64,000 nucleotides of DNA from Marisa cornuarietis (lineage: Eukaryota; Mollusca; Gastropoda; Architaenioglossa; Ampullariidae): NCBI GenBank assembly GCA_004794655.1, contig SMMW01000001.1:14537501-14601500 (forward strand), given 5' to 3'. The notes under the pieces were generated by a model. That model did not search any database. It worked only from the letters and a program-made list of their open reading frames with translations, and was not told the DNA's origin. The translations under genes were made by a program, and so were the position numbers. Within the stretch, counting starts at the first letter, position 1. Each line of letters starts with the position of its first letter. Positions 26,601-33,160 of the stretch are shown one piece after another.

Positions 26601-29600
26601 TAACATTAGGTAATGAAACAGTGCTCAGACAGTCTGACAATATTTAGCATTAGCTGATACTTTGAAATGAGAAAAGGTAAACTGATAGTGTGATCCAAGA
26701 CAGAGCTAGAGTGCTGCATGCTGGGCAATCTTTTTAGCACCGTTTGCATCTGATTTGGTGTGACTATTGTTTCAGTTTTCTACACATTACCGCATGGATG
26801 AAATGACTGGAATTTTGCGAATAGTTGGTGTCACCATGGCAGACATGGGCAACTATGCCTGCTTGGCCAACACATCAGGCCATCCAGTGGTATCATCAAG
26901 CCATGCATATCTCACAGTGACAAGTAATGTTATTACATGACTGCCTCTGTCATGTGTGTGTGTGTGTGTGCACATGTGTTTTTGTTTGTGTGTGTGTGTG
27001 CGTGCGCATGTCCCCACACAAGTGCTTGTGTTTGTACAAGTTCATGAATACAAAATATAGTGCATATATACAATCATCTGTACCCAAGGTGATACCTTCT
27101 GTACCGAAAAAGTCTACTGATCTTTGTTGATAAAGTTAAAAAGTGGCATTTTAGCGACCCATGTATTAATGTTTGATTTCTTCCTTTATTGCCCACCAAT
27201 TATCCATGATAATCTACTACCAGGCTGTTGGTGAGTGTACTGGCGAAAAATGCTGTCATTACCTGAGATTTTCCTTTATCTGAATTGCAGAACGCTTAAA
27301 GTTCCACCCAGTGCCTAAGAACTCTCAACTGGAGGTAAACCAGATCGGGCAGGTAGTTTGTCATGCAGAGGCTGAGACACCTCCCCAGGTGCGCTGGGTG
27401 AAACTTGGGACTGCAGGCTTCAGCATGCCTCCGCATGTCATGCAACGCAGTGGGACATTGGTCTTCTCCCCAGCACTTCATGAAGATGCTGGCTACTACA
27501 CCTGTGTAGCCACTCATCCCCGACAAGGCCTCATTAACGCTACCATTCTCATTGAAATTGTTGGTTAGTTTACAGTTTGTATCTGTTTTTATTTTTATGC
27601 ATTCCTAGCAGACTGCATACACAGAATTGCCCATCTGTCGATTTCTTTACCTACTTTTTTGTTCATCAGTCCATCTGTTATCTCATTTGCCAGTCTTTGT
27701 GGCCTCCCCACCCCACTCTCTCTATCCATCTGTTTAGTTTTTGTATTCTTCCAATTGCTCTTTGTCCATCTATGTCTGCATCTTTTCTCTCATGGTCTAC
27801 CTCATTCCACTTGTCTTGTGCTGTGTTATTTACGTGTACTGGGTCTTGATTGCAGAAAAACCTGTCATCACCATAGAACCCAAGAATGTGACTGTGTTTG
27901 AGGGGGAGCCTACTCTGCTGCATTGTGTAGCCAAGGGCCTGCCACTGCCAAGCATTTCCTGGTACAGGGATGGACAACTGATCCTTCCAGATCCTCGTCG
28001 CTACACGGTACAGTCAACTAAAACAGTTCTGATTATTTGTTTTTGTATTTTCTTTTATCCTTCCATCTCTTTCTCCTTAATCTTTATCATTTTCATCTTC
28101 TTTTGTCTTCTTTTGGTCATAGATCATATAATACAAAGACTTTATGTACTGTACTGTGATGCTTTAATTTCAGTTGATTTGCTTAATTCTTAAGAAAATG
28201 CAGGTCTATGACAGAGTGTTTTATTTCCATATTTCAGATTTTTCAAAATGGGACTATCCACATACATCATGTGTTCATTGAGGATTATGGGAAGTATGCA
28301 TGCGTGGCCAACAATTCTGCTGGAATTGAAAGAAGAGAGTTTTATATTCGAGTTGCCAGTAAGCAGATCATTTGGAATGTTTTTTGTTAATTTAATGCTG
28401 TAAAGCTGCTCAGAGAGAGGTTACTGATGTTTTCCCAAAACTACCCCCCAAATAAAATCCTTCTTTGGGGAGCTTCATCAGTTAAACCAAGAATTACATT
28501 TGTCCAGTTAAATTTTATTTCCCTTGTAAAACAATGACATTTTGATCAGCTGACATATATAAAAATGTCATATTACCAAAGAGAGCCCTTGTAGGAGTTT
28601 TTGTTGTAGTGCAGGTTACAGAAACAAGGATGCATTATTATATCAAGGGTTAGGTCCTTACCTCTAGACGGAATAATTGGTGTCTACCAAGATGAAGATT
28701 CTGGAAGGAAAAAAATGCACTTTTATGTTAGGAGTTTGCTTCATAAGGTTATGTACTAGAGAAAAAGGATAATGAAGGGTATAGATAAAAATGGATAAGT
28801 AAATGGATATATGGATAAAATTTAATTGATATGTTTTTCAGATCCTATGGAGGAAGATGAAAACTTCAACATGGTGAAGACGATCATCATCGCAGTGTGT
28901 AGTGCTGGAGCTTACTTGGCACTTGTTATTGGCCTGACAGCTTTCTGCAGCTATCGTCTGCTGATTCAGCGCCGGGGGCACAAAGGCTTACCTTGTGAGT
29001 TTTTTTGTTTTTGTTTTCTGCCTTCTTTCTACTAGGGCAGGAACAGATTCATTTTTTTTTACATATTAGATTTACACAAACCCATGTGCAAACAAACACA
29101 CACTCACACACAATGCAGAGCAACAGTTGAAAATAATTTAGAGTGCAGAGAGATCTTATTATCTTTCAGTAAAGACCGAGAATGGTGACCTTCATCGTGA
29201 ACAGCATGAGCTTCTTATGAAGGATCGTGACTCAGGCACTCAGTTTCGCAGTGACAGCGACAATCGCTCCCATGCATCAGCCTTGTCCTCACATCCTTCA
29301 CACTCCTCCCAGTCACAGCACTCCCGCAGCAGACGACCCAGTTTTGACCGTTTCCACTATCCTCGACATGAGCTCCACACCCTGGGGATTATGGGTAAGC
29401 ATACTAAAAGGCCATGAATAGATGTGTATGAGTGGCTTCTGCTTATGTCGCTGACCTTATTACTTTGGTCTCATTTTCATTATATTTATCACTTGAGTTC
29501 TCAGTAAGTGTATGTCTGACATGATGATGTGTGTCATACTTGCGTAGTACTAAACCAAAGAATTATTTTTACCACCTTTACACTTGTCTTTATAGGTAAA

Positions 29601-31216
29601 GGATGCTTTGGCGATGTCTTTCTGGCTAAAGCACGATCTCTGCGACTTGGAGACCAGGAGACACTTGTTGTGGTCAAATCTCTGCTGACCAAAGGAGAAA
29701 ATGAAGTGCGAGAGTTTTGTGCTGAAATGGAAATGTTTGCACGCATGGACCACCCCAACGTAGTCAAGCTCATTGGTGTGTGCAGGGAACAGGAGCCACA
29801 CTTTCTCATCACAGAATACTGTGACTGGGTGAGACAGGCTTGTCACTATTTATTTGCTGCCTCATATTTTTTCTTCCCTGGAGAATGCCTTAAAGCATTT
29901 TATTCTAATTTTCTTTGAGCATGTTTTACCTTTTGGGTCTTAAGATTTTCCAGTTTTATTTTTTGTGTTCACTGAACATCCTTGGCACTGAGATTATTTT
30001 TTTGTCCAACACCATTATGTTTTAGCTAGTGCTCTTAGATACATAATAGTGTGAAACTTTCACCACCACCAATATCAGCATACTAAGACTACAGTATATG
30101 TTGATCATTTAATAATAATAATAATAATAGTGAAGATTTTTATAGCGCATATTCACACTCATAGAGAGCATGCTCTTAGCGCTTAAAACGGGGAAGAGAC
30201 GTGGACTAAGTAGATACAGAACACAGGGGACGAAAGAAAACGACACTACTGACAAAAACAGATAACAAAAGGCATCAAGTAACAGGAACAGAGAAAAATA
30301 GTGATGGGTAAAGTAGCAAGAGGGAAGGGGGGGGGTAAGGACTAGCATTGTGGACTAGGAGTAGTGCTCAAGGAAGAGGTGCGTTTTCAGTGCAGATTTG
30401 AAAGATTCAATGGTAGGAAGGTGGCGGATATGGAAAGGAAGAGAGTTCCCTTGTTTTGCAGCACAGTAGCCAAAAGTCCTGTGACCATATGTTGTTGTTC
30501 TGGTGACAGGAACAGTCAGAGTACGGTTGTCAGAGGAAGAGCGGAGTTGTCTGGCTGGAGAGTAAGGGATTACTTGTATTTGAATCCTTGGAGTTGACTT
30601 ACAGAATCCTACATGCATGTTTGTGCATTTTCAGGGGGACCTCAAGCAGTTTCTGCTTGCCACACGCAATGACAACGGGCGAAGAGGAACACGGGTCCCC
30701 CCACTGACCACTTGTCAGAAGCTGAGCATGGGTCAACAGGTGGCTGCAGGCATGGAGGCACTGACTGCAGCGGGGCTTGTCCATGGTGACCTGGCTGCTC
30801 GAAACATCCTCTTGTCCTCACGTATGCAGCTGAAGGTTGCTCGGCCTGCCCTGAGTGCTGACGTGTATGCCAGCGAATACTATCCCCTTCATCACCGTTT
30901 GGTACCTCTGCGCTGGCTGTCCCCGGAAGCAGCGACAGAGGATCAAGTGACCAGTGCAGGAGATGTCTGGGCATTTGGAGTATTCTTGTGGGAGGTCATG
31001 GAACTGGCTGACCTGCCGTACCGGCTGTCAAGTGATGAAGAAGTCCTCTGCGCACTTCGTTTGGGACATGCAAACTTAGAGTCCAGTGAACATTTTCCTC
31101 CAAACATTTTGGAGCTGGTGCGACGCTGTACTCTCCATCAAGCCTCTCAACGACCTTCCTTTTCTGAAGTGTGTTCCGCGTTGTCACAACTCATGACAAG
31201 TACTGATGTGGTGTGA
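1816..31216 (+). CDS. PTK7: PTK7/Off-track-type receptor pseudokinase, 3' fourteen exons
   Basis: Joining the 14 exons listed separately gives one open frame of 917 residues ending in TGA at 31214-31216. Order in this fragment: second half of an Ig domain (1-51), five complete Ig domains (about 52-520), acidic stalk, membrane helix (about 534-557), Ser/His/Arg-rich juxtamembrane region (about 572-645) and a kinase fold (about 647-910). The glycine loop (GKGCFG, 647-652), the ATP lysine (VVVK, K674) and HGDLAARN (774-781) are present. The DFG site reads RPA (794-796) and APE reads SPE. That matches PTK7, an inactive kinase and planar-polarity/Wnt co-receptor at the plasma membrane. Human PTK7 is 1070 residues with seven Ig domains, so roughly 150 N-terminal residues lie off the left edge. 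All introns are GT-AG. Confidence 0.95.
1971..5967. other. PTK7 intron, 4.0 kb
   Basis: The intron runs from gtgagt to gttgcag. It holds a pyrimidine-rich stretch at 2140-2400, a (TTTA)n patch near 2820, an (AC)n microsatellite at about 4159-4196 and a CpG-rich patch at about 4440-4620. I see no exon in it: the flanking exons join in frame without one. Confidence 0.75.
4159..4196. repeat. (AC)n microsatellite
   Basis: About 19 perfect AC dinucleotides inside a PTK7 intron. An apparent Cys/Val-rich frame on the - strand here is a product of this repeat. Confidence 0.95.
5968..6109 (+). CDS. PTK7: PTK7 exon b: N-terminal half of Ig domain (third in full protein)
   Basis: Acceptor gttgcag, donor ag|gtatac. 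It enters in phase 1, completing a Gly codon with the previous exon, and leaves in phase 2. It encodes residues 52-98 with the first disulphide cysteine (ARLDCAF) and the core tryptophan (RIDWFS). It also contains an N-x-T glycosylation sequon (NGT) at its end. Confidence 0.93.
6110..6438. other. PTK7 intron, 329 bp
   Basis: Short AT-rich intron from gtatac to ctctgcag. No repeat or gene is seen in it. Confidence 0.85.
6439..6572 (+). CDS. PTK7: PTK7 exon c: C-terminal half of the same Ig domain
   Basis: Acceptor ctctgcag, donor ca|gtaagt; phases 2 to 1. Residues 99-143 include the second disulphide cysteine in DEGSYRC. Together with the 5968-6109 exon this makes one complete I-set domain of about 90 residues. 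Confidence 0.93.
6828..6916 (+). tRNA. tRNA-Tyr (anticodon GTA) with 16-nt intron
   Basis: The 7-bp acceptor stem CCCGCGA (6828-6834) pairs perfectly with TCGCGGG (6909-6915), followed by discriminator A. The D arm reads TAGCTCAGTTGGTAGAGC (A box). The anticodon loop is CTGTAG plus A, with GTA at about 6861-6863. The T arm GATGG-TTCGAAT-CCGTC holds the B box. A 16-nt insertion (6865-6880) lies one base 3' of the anticodon, the canonical position of introns in eukaryotic tRNA-Tyr; removing it leaves 73 nt. One A-C mismatch sits in the anticodon stem (positions 29:41). It lies inside a PTK7 intron on the same strand and would be transcribed by Pol III from its own internal promoter. Confidence 0.9.
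6920..6924 (+). terminator. Pol III terminator T-run for tRNA-Tyr
   Basis: A run of five Ts begins four bases after the tRNA 3' end, with a longer T-run further on (about 6933-6940). This is the usual Pol III stop signal and supports an expressed tRNA gene. Confidence 0.75.
8038..8066. repeat. (TG)n microsatellite
   Basis: About 14 TG units inside a PTK7 intron. Confidence 0.95.
8931..8954. repeat. (GT)n microsatellite
   Basis: Twelve GT units followed by a short GC-rich alternating purine-pyrimidine tract. Confidence 0.95.
10741..10940. repeat. Degenerate minisatellite, three units
   Basis: The phrases GTAAACGG, AACCATTA and GCAGCTC recur in the same order three times (from about 10771, 10856 and 10904) with variable spacing. 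This is an eroded tandem array directly after a T-run (10721-10739). No coding frame runs through it. Confidence 0.6.
12303..12345 (-). repeat. Tail fragment of the LINE family also seen at 30110 and 57607
   Basis: An (AAT)n stretch followed by AGTGAAGATTTTAT is the same start as the two longer copies at 30110 and 57607. Only about 35 bp match, after which the sequence diverges. In LINE orientation this is the extreme 3' end of a copy on the - strand. Confidence 0.4.
13867..13912. repeat. (GAT)n/(GAC)n trinucleotide repeat
   Basis: Around 15 GAT/GAC units. The poly-Met and poly-Thr frames over this region are artefacts of it. Confidence 0.95.
15699..15791. repeat. 31-bp unit repeated three times
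   Basis: Three identical 31-bp units begin at 15699, 15730 and 15761, each starting CTATCTCACA and ending GGGTCACTT. Identity of all copies indicates a recent tandem duplication. It lies in a PTK7 intron and is not coding. Confidence 0.97.
16643..16772 (+). CDS. PTK7: PTK7 exon d: N-terminal half of the cysteine-less Ig domain
   Basis: Acceptor tgttgcag, donor tg|gtcagc (a weak donor, but the only one giving phase 2 and a full WW core with the next exon). Residues 144-186. At the place where the first disulphide Cys should be, the sequence reads EIRVFPPDG, so F176 (codon 16738-16740) replaces Cys. The core Trp is completed across the splice junction. Without splicing the frame would continue only eight codons to a stop. 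Confidence 0.88.
19165..19310 (-). mobile_element. tRNA-derived SINE-like repeat
   Basis: Read on the - strand it has a degenerate B box (GGTTCAGATCTCG) followed by a conserved block (CTGTTTACAGG, CTAGCTG, TTTGCC, CTTTAGTTGCTGG). The same block recurs in order at 47725-47850 and, more diverged, at 39365-39480. A B box plus a shared downstream domain is the layout of a tRNA-derived SINE. The head is eroded and its exact boundaries are uncertain. Confidence 0.6.
22123..22174. repeat. Compound (GT)n(GA)n microsatellite
   Basis: About 18 GT units run directly into about 8 GA units. Confidence 0.95.
22330..22364. repeat. (GA)n microsatellite
   Basis: About 17 GA units. The Arg-Glu repeat frames seen here are produced by it. 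Confidence 0.95.
23019..23080. repeat. (CA)n microsatellite
   Basis: About 20 CA units, a short interruption and a second CA tract, ending 60 bp before a PTK7 exon. Confidence 0.95.
23140..23306 (+). CDS. PTK7: PTK7 exon e: C-terminal half of the cysteine-less Ig domain
   Basis: Acceptor ctgttgcag, donor tctg|gtgagt; phases 2 to 1. Residues 187-242. The D-x-G-x-Y signature is intact (DSGNYTF), but the second disulphide Cys is replaced by F224 (codon 23249-23251). The Trp pair (WWQD), the NNTAG turn with a glycosylation sequon, and the closing strand are otherwise normal for the fourth PTK7 Ig domain. Confidence 0.93.
23580..23695. repeat. Compound (CTGT)n(CTTT)n microsatellite
   Basis: About 13 CTGT units followed by about 15 CTTT units with slight interruptions. 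It gives long false frames of Leu-Ser-Val-Cys on one strand and Thr-Asp-Arg-Gln on the other. Confidence 0.97.
25595..25734. repeat. 35-bp unit repeated four times
   Basis: Four identical 35-bp units begin at 25595, 25630, 25665 and 25700, each starting TGGCTAGTTACTGG. The perfect identity indicates a young minisatellite and a likely length-polymorphic site. Confidence 0.97.
26110..26249 (+). CDS. PTK7: PTK7 exon f: N-terminal half of fifth Ig domain
   Basis: Acceptor tgtatgtag, donor tta|gtgagt; phases 1 to 0. Residues 243-289 include the first Cys (VELSCQV) and core Trp (RITWSKDG). It is directly preceded by a GT microsatellite that forms part of the acceptor region. Confidence 0.92.
26250..26775. 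other. PTK7 intron, 526 bp
   Basis: AT-rich, CpG-poor intron from gtgagt to tttcag. No repeat or gene is seen. Confidence 0.85.
26776..26923 (+). CDS. PTK7: PTK7 exon g: C-terminal half of fifth Ig domain
   Basis: Acceptor tttcag, donor caa|gtaatg; phases 0 to 1. Residues 290-338 include ADMGNYAC with the second disulphide Cys and an NTSG sequon. Confidence 0.93.
26924..27290. other. PTK7 intron, 367 bp
   Basis: Contains short GT tracts near 26957-27004 and no gene. It ends in the acceptor tgaattgcag. Confidence 0.85.
27291..27563 (+). CDS. PTK7: PTK7 exon h: complete sixth Ig domain
   Basis: Acceptor tgaattgcag, donor gttg|gttagt; phases 1 to 1. Residues 339-429 form a whole Ig domain in one exon: first Cys in VVCHAEAE, Trp in QVRWVKL, second Cys in DAGYYTCVA. 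It is the only Ig domain here not split by an intron. An NAT sequon lies near its end. Confidence 0.95.
27564..27855. other. PTK7 intron, 292 bp
   Basis: Pyrimidine-rich intron from gttagt to tgcag with no gene. Confidence 0.85.
27856..28007 (+). CDS. PTK7: PTK7 exon i: N-terminal half of seventh Ig domain
   Basis: Acceptor ttgattgcag, donor acg|gtacag; phases 1 to 0. Residues 430-480 contain TLLHCVAKG and SISWYRDG, the first Cys and Trp of the membrane-proximal Ig domain, with an NVT sequon upstream. Confidence 0.94.
28238..28358 (+). CDS. PTK7: PTK7 exon j: C-terminal half of seventh Ig domain
   Basis: Acceptor atttcag, donor cca|gtaagc; phases 0 to 1. Residues 481-520 contain EDYGKYACVANNSAG, the second Cys and a sequon. 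The preceding intron (28008-28237) is AT-rich and empty. Confidence 0.94.
28359..28841. other. PTK7 intron, 483 bp
   Basis: AT-rich, CpG-poor intron from gtaagc to tttttcag. No repeat or gene is seen. Confidence 0.85.
28842..28994 (+). CDS. PTK7: PTK7 exon k: stalk and transmembrane helix
   Basis: Acceptor tttttcag, donor cctt|gtgagt; phases 1 to 1. An acidic stalk (EEDEN) is followed by a single hydrophobic segment of about 24 residues (534-557), rich in Ile, Ala, Val and Leu with two Cys. A basic stop-transfer patch (QRRGHK) follows on the cytoplasmic side. Confidence 0.95.
29170..29394 (+). CDS. PTK7: PTK7 exon l: cytoplasmic juxtamembrane region
   Basis: Acceptor atctttcag, donor atgg|gtaagc; phases 1 to 1. 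Residues 572-646 are hydrophilic and rich in Ser, His, Arg and Gln (a run of Ser-His-Pro and Arg-Arg). They end in FHYPRHELHTLGIMG, which leads into the kinase glycine loop. The low-complexity linker is likely disordered. The preceding intron is 28995-29169. Confidence 0.93.
29596..29828 (+). CDS. PTK7: PTK7 exon m: pseudokinase N-lobe
   Basis: Acceptor ctttatag, donor actgg|gtgaga; phases 1 to 0. Residues 647-724 carry the glycine loop GKGCFGDVFLAKA, the lysine of VAIK as VVVKSLL (K674), the helix C region (EFCAEMEMFARM) and HPNVVKLIGVC. The ATP-lysine and most loop glycines are kept, as in other PTK7 proteins. Confidence 0.95.
29829..30634. other. PTK7 intron, 806 bp, containing a LINE 3' end
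   Basis: The last PTK7 intron. About 490 bp of it is a retrotransposon fragment (30110-30600) on the opposite strand, ending only about 35 bp before the last exon. Branch-point and acceptor sequence (ttttcag) lie just beyond the insert. Confidence 0.85.
30110..30600 (-). mobile_element. 5'-truncated CR1/L2-like LINE, 3' end
   Basis: On the - strand the frame from about 30560 to 30360 reads a decayed reverse transcriptase C-terminus: TYGHRTFGYCAAKQGNSLP, then SFKSALKTHLF and a stop. In CR1/L2-like LINEs this end typically reads WNSLP...F(K)..LKTHLF; here the Trp is Gly. About 240 bp of 3' UTR follow, then an (ATT)n tail at about 30110-30128. A second, shorter copy is at 57607-57892 and a tail remnant at 12303. 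It sits in a PTK7 intron, antisense to the gene. Confidence 0.75.
30635..31216 (+). CDS. PTK7: PTK7 exon n: pseudokinase C-lobe and stop
   Basis: Acceptor ttttcag; the frame is open to TGA at 31214-31216. Residues 725-917 hold GDLKQFL, LVHGDLAARN (HRD as HGD, catalytic Asp776 and Asn781 kept), RPA in place of DFG (794-796), VPLRWLSPE, DVWAFGVFLWEV and a normal C-lobe end (RPSFSEVCSALSQL). Loss of the DFG Asp removes Mg2+ coordination, as in human PTK7, where the site is also degenerate. The C-terminal tail is seven residues with no PDZ-type end. Confidence 0.96.
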   Translation, partial: GDLKQFLLATRNDNGRRGTRVPPLTTCQKLSMGQQVAAGMEALTAAGLVHGDLAARNILLSSRMQLKVARPALSADVYASEYYPLHHRLVPLRWLSPEAATEDQVTSAGDVWAFGVFLWEVMELADLPYRLSSDEEVLCALRLGHANLESSEHFPPNILELVRRCTLHQASQRPSFSEVCSALSQLMTSTDVV

Positions 31217-33160
31217 AGAGAGAGTACCTCTAAAACCATATTCATAAGATGAACTGAATTACCTTTTGGTTTCAAGTGATACAAGAGACATTTATAACAG
31301 TTTATTCATGTCCTCTTCATAATTTTTGAGATTTTTTTAATCCACAAAGAATGACAGCAATTTAAGTCTGTTGAAGAACTGTGCTGCTAATCTACAGTAG
31401 GTTTCTGTGGGTAAAAACAGTCAGAAGAGACATTACTGTTAAACTTCATGCAGGTGGCAGTGATTGGACAATGCCAAAGTGTTTTCACGGTGGTGAGCTG
31501 AGGCAGAAATCTGTAATTTCAGGGAGCTGATTGATGCTTACTTCATATCTTAAATCTGAACATGCTAGTACTCCTTACTTTGGAGACACAGCTGTGTGTG
31601 ACTGTGCTAATGAGATTACCATCTCTATGATTTGACCAATGAATTATTTGAAATCTCTGATGCTCTTACACATTGAAGCACTTGTAGAGTGTCAAAAAAG
31701 GGAAAATGTCTGGCTGCACAACAGTAAATTTGTCATAATATCAAGAAAAGCTAATTTAACTAGCATTGCAGTGTGTGAAAATTTGGGTAATGTTGATTTA
31801 AGAAAAAACGTTCGGGTGAAAACTTGACCTAAAAACCTGAGTTGGTACAGAGTTATGTCAGGAACACAAAAGACACTGCACAGAATGCAATAAGATTTGC
31901 CCCAGTATAGTATACCTTTAGAGACTTAAGTGCATAATCAAAGTTACACAGATGACTGATTTCTTCAGTCGCCTTCGTGGCTCTGTTGTGGCTTAAAAAT
32001 GGTTGTTGCAGACGGCTTCAGGTAAAAAATATGTTAAAGAAGAAAGAAAAGATGAAGCAAGCATCGTTAGACTGTTACAGAGAATGATTAAGGTTCTTGT
32101 TAAGTTTTTTTTAAATAATAAAACAATAAGGTAAGCTCTCATCCTGGACCAGCCCAAAGCTGCCGTAAGATTAGTTCAGTGTCTGGAAACAGTAGAAGAC
32201 AGTTAATATCTCTGGTCACCATCAGTAGCAATTCCTGCCATCAGCCTCGTTAGCTTTCCTGACAGCTCTGTGTACCAATGTTGCATCTGCAAAGGGACAC
32301 TGTATTCTTCCTGCCACAAAAGAGCTTTCCCTAAACCAAGCATCAAGATGAAAAGCTGACCAGAAACAGAGAAGTCAACAAATGCTGAAGTCAGCACTTG
32401 TGGTATCCATGGCACCAAATCCATAGCAAGAGCTGTATCCACTTGGTCATGCCAGCAGCCTTGCATTGTTTAGGGTTGTTAGAAGAATTGATCATTAAAC
32501 AGCAGAGTTTTTCTGCAACTCGTGCACAAGGTCAGATTTTTCCAATATGTTTGGGAGGGAAATGATAAAAAGAAAGTTTTTTTCTGACTGCTCTTCGTGG
32601 GGATAATATTTTTATTAAAAACTTTTATACTTAACACCTGCAATACAGTGTTGGGTCCAGAAACTGTGTGTGTGCATCTTTGAGGAAATCCATGTCAACA
32701 TTGATGTGAATTATTATTAAACACGTCACCCCTGTGTTTTCTAAAATGTGTGCAACTGATTTGCAGGTGACTGTTGCCATCCATAGTGCACTTTGAGAGA
32801 AGGCAATGGTTGGTGACATGCTTTCTTGAAGACATGTAAAACTATTATCATTGCACCAGATTTCATGACATTTTTAATAGTTAAAAAAAAAAAGCCACAG
32901 TTTCTGCCTTAAGAGTGTGAATGGGTGGAATGGATATACTTATTTATGTTTTCAGCATAGGTGTTGCTACATGAAGACACTTCTTTGTTTTATGTGTATT
33001 TTTGACATTACTTTTGCAGTTTATGTTGCAGTTCATCATATTTATGTACATGTGTGCATGTGTGTGAAAGAGAGAGAGATGGTTATGAGGGAAAGCATGA
33101 AACCTGGTATTATTCTGTGCATTTGTGCATGTTTGACATAGGAAAATAAACTGTGCATTC
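31217..33160 (+). other. Probable PTK7 3' UTR
   Basis: AT-rich, repeat-free sequence follows the stop. AATAAA hexamers occur at 32117-32122 and 33145-33150; either could define the transcript end. The extent is not determinable from sequence alone, and a coding-like frame on the other strand (32203-32466) overlaps it. Confidence 0.4.
32203..32466 (-). CDS. Candidate exon of a convergent gene, 87 codons
   Basis: The - strand frame from ATG at 32466 to TAA at 32203 encodes 87 residues with ordinary amino-acid composition, four Trp, no low complexity and an amphipathic look (for example LFILMLGLGKALLWQEEY). An in-frame stop lies just upstream. A TTCTAAC branch-like motif and a possible acceptor (caag, exon from about 32458) precede it, so it could be a terminal exon of a gene reading towards PTK7. 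I do not recognise the product. It may be a chance frame in the PTK7 3' UTR. Confidence 0.3.
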   Translation of the reverse strand: MQGCWHDQVDTALAMDLVPWIPQVLTSAFVDFSVSGQLFILMLGLGKALLWQEEYSVPLQMQHWYTELSGKLTRLMAGIATDGDQRY

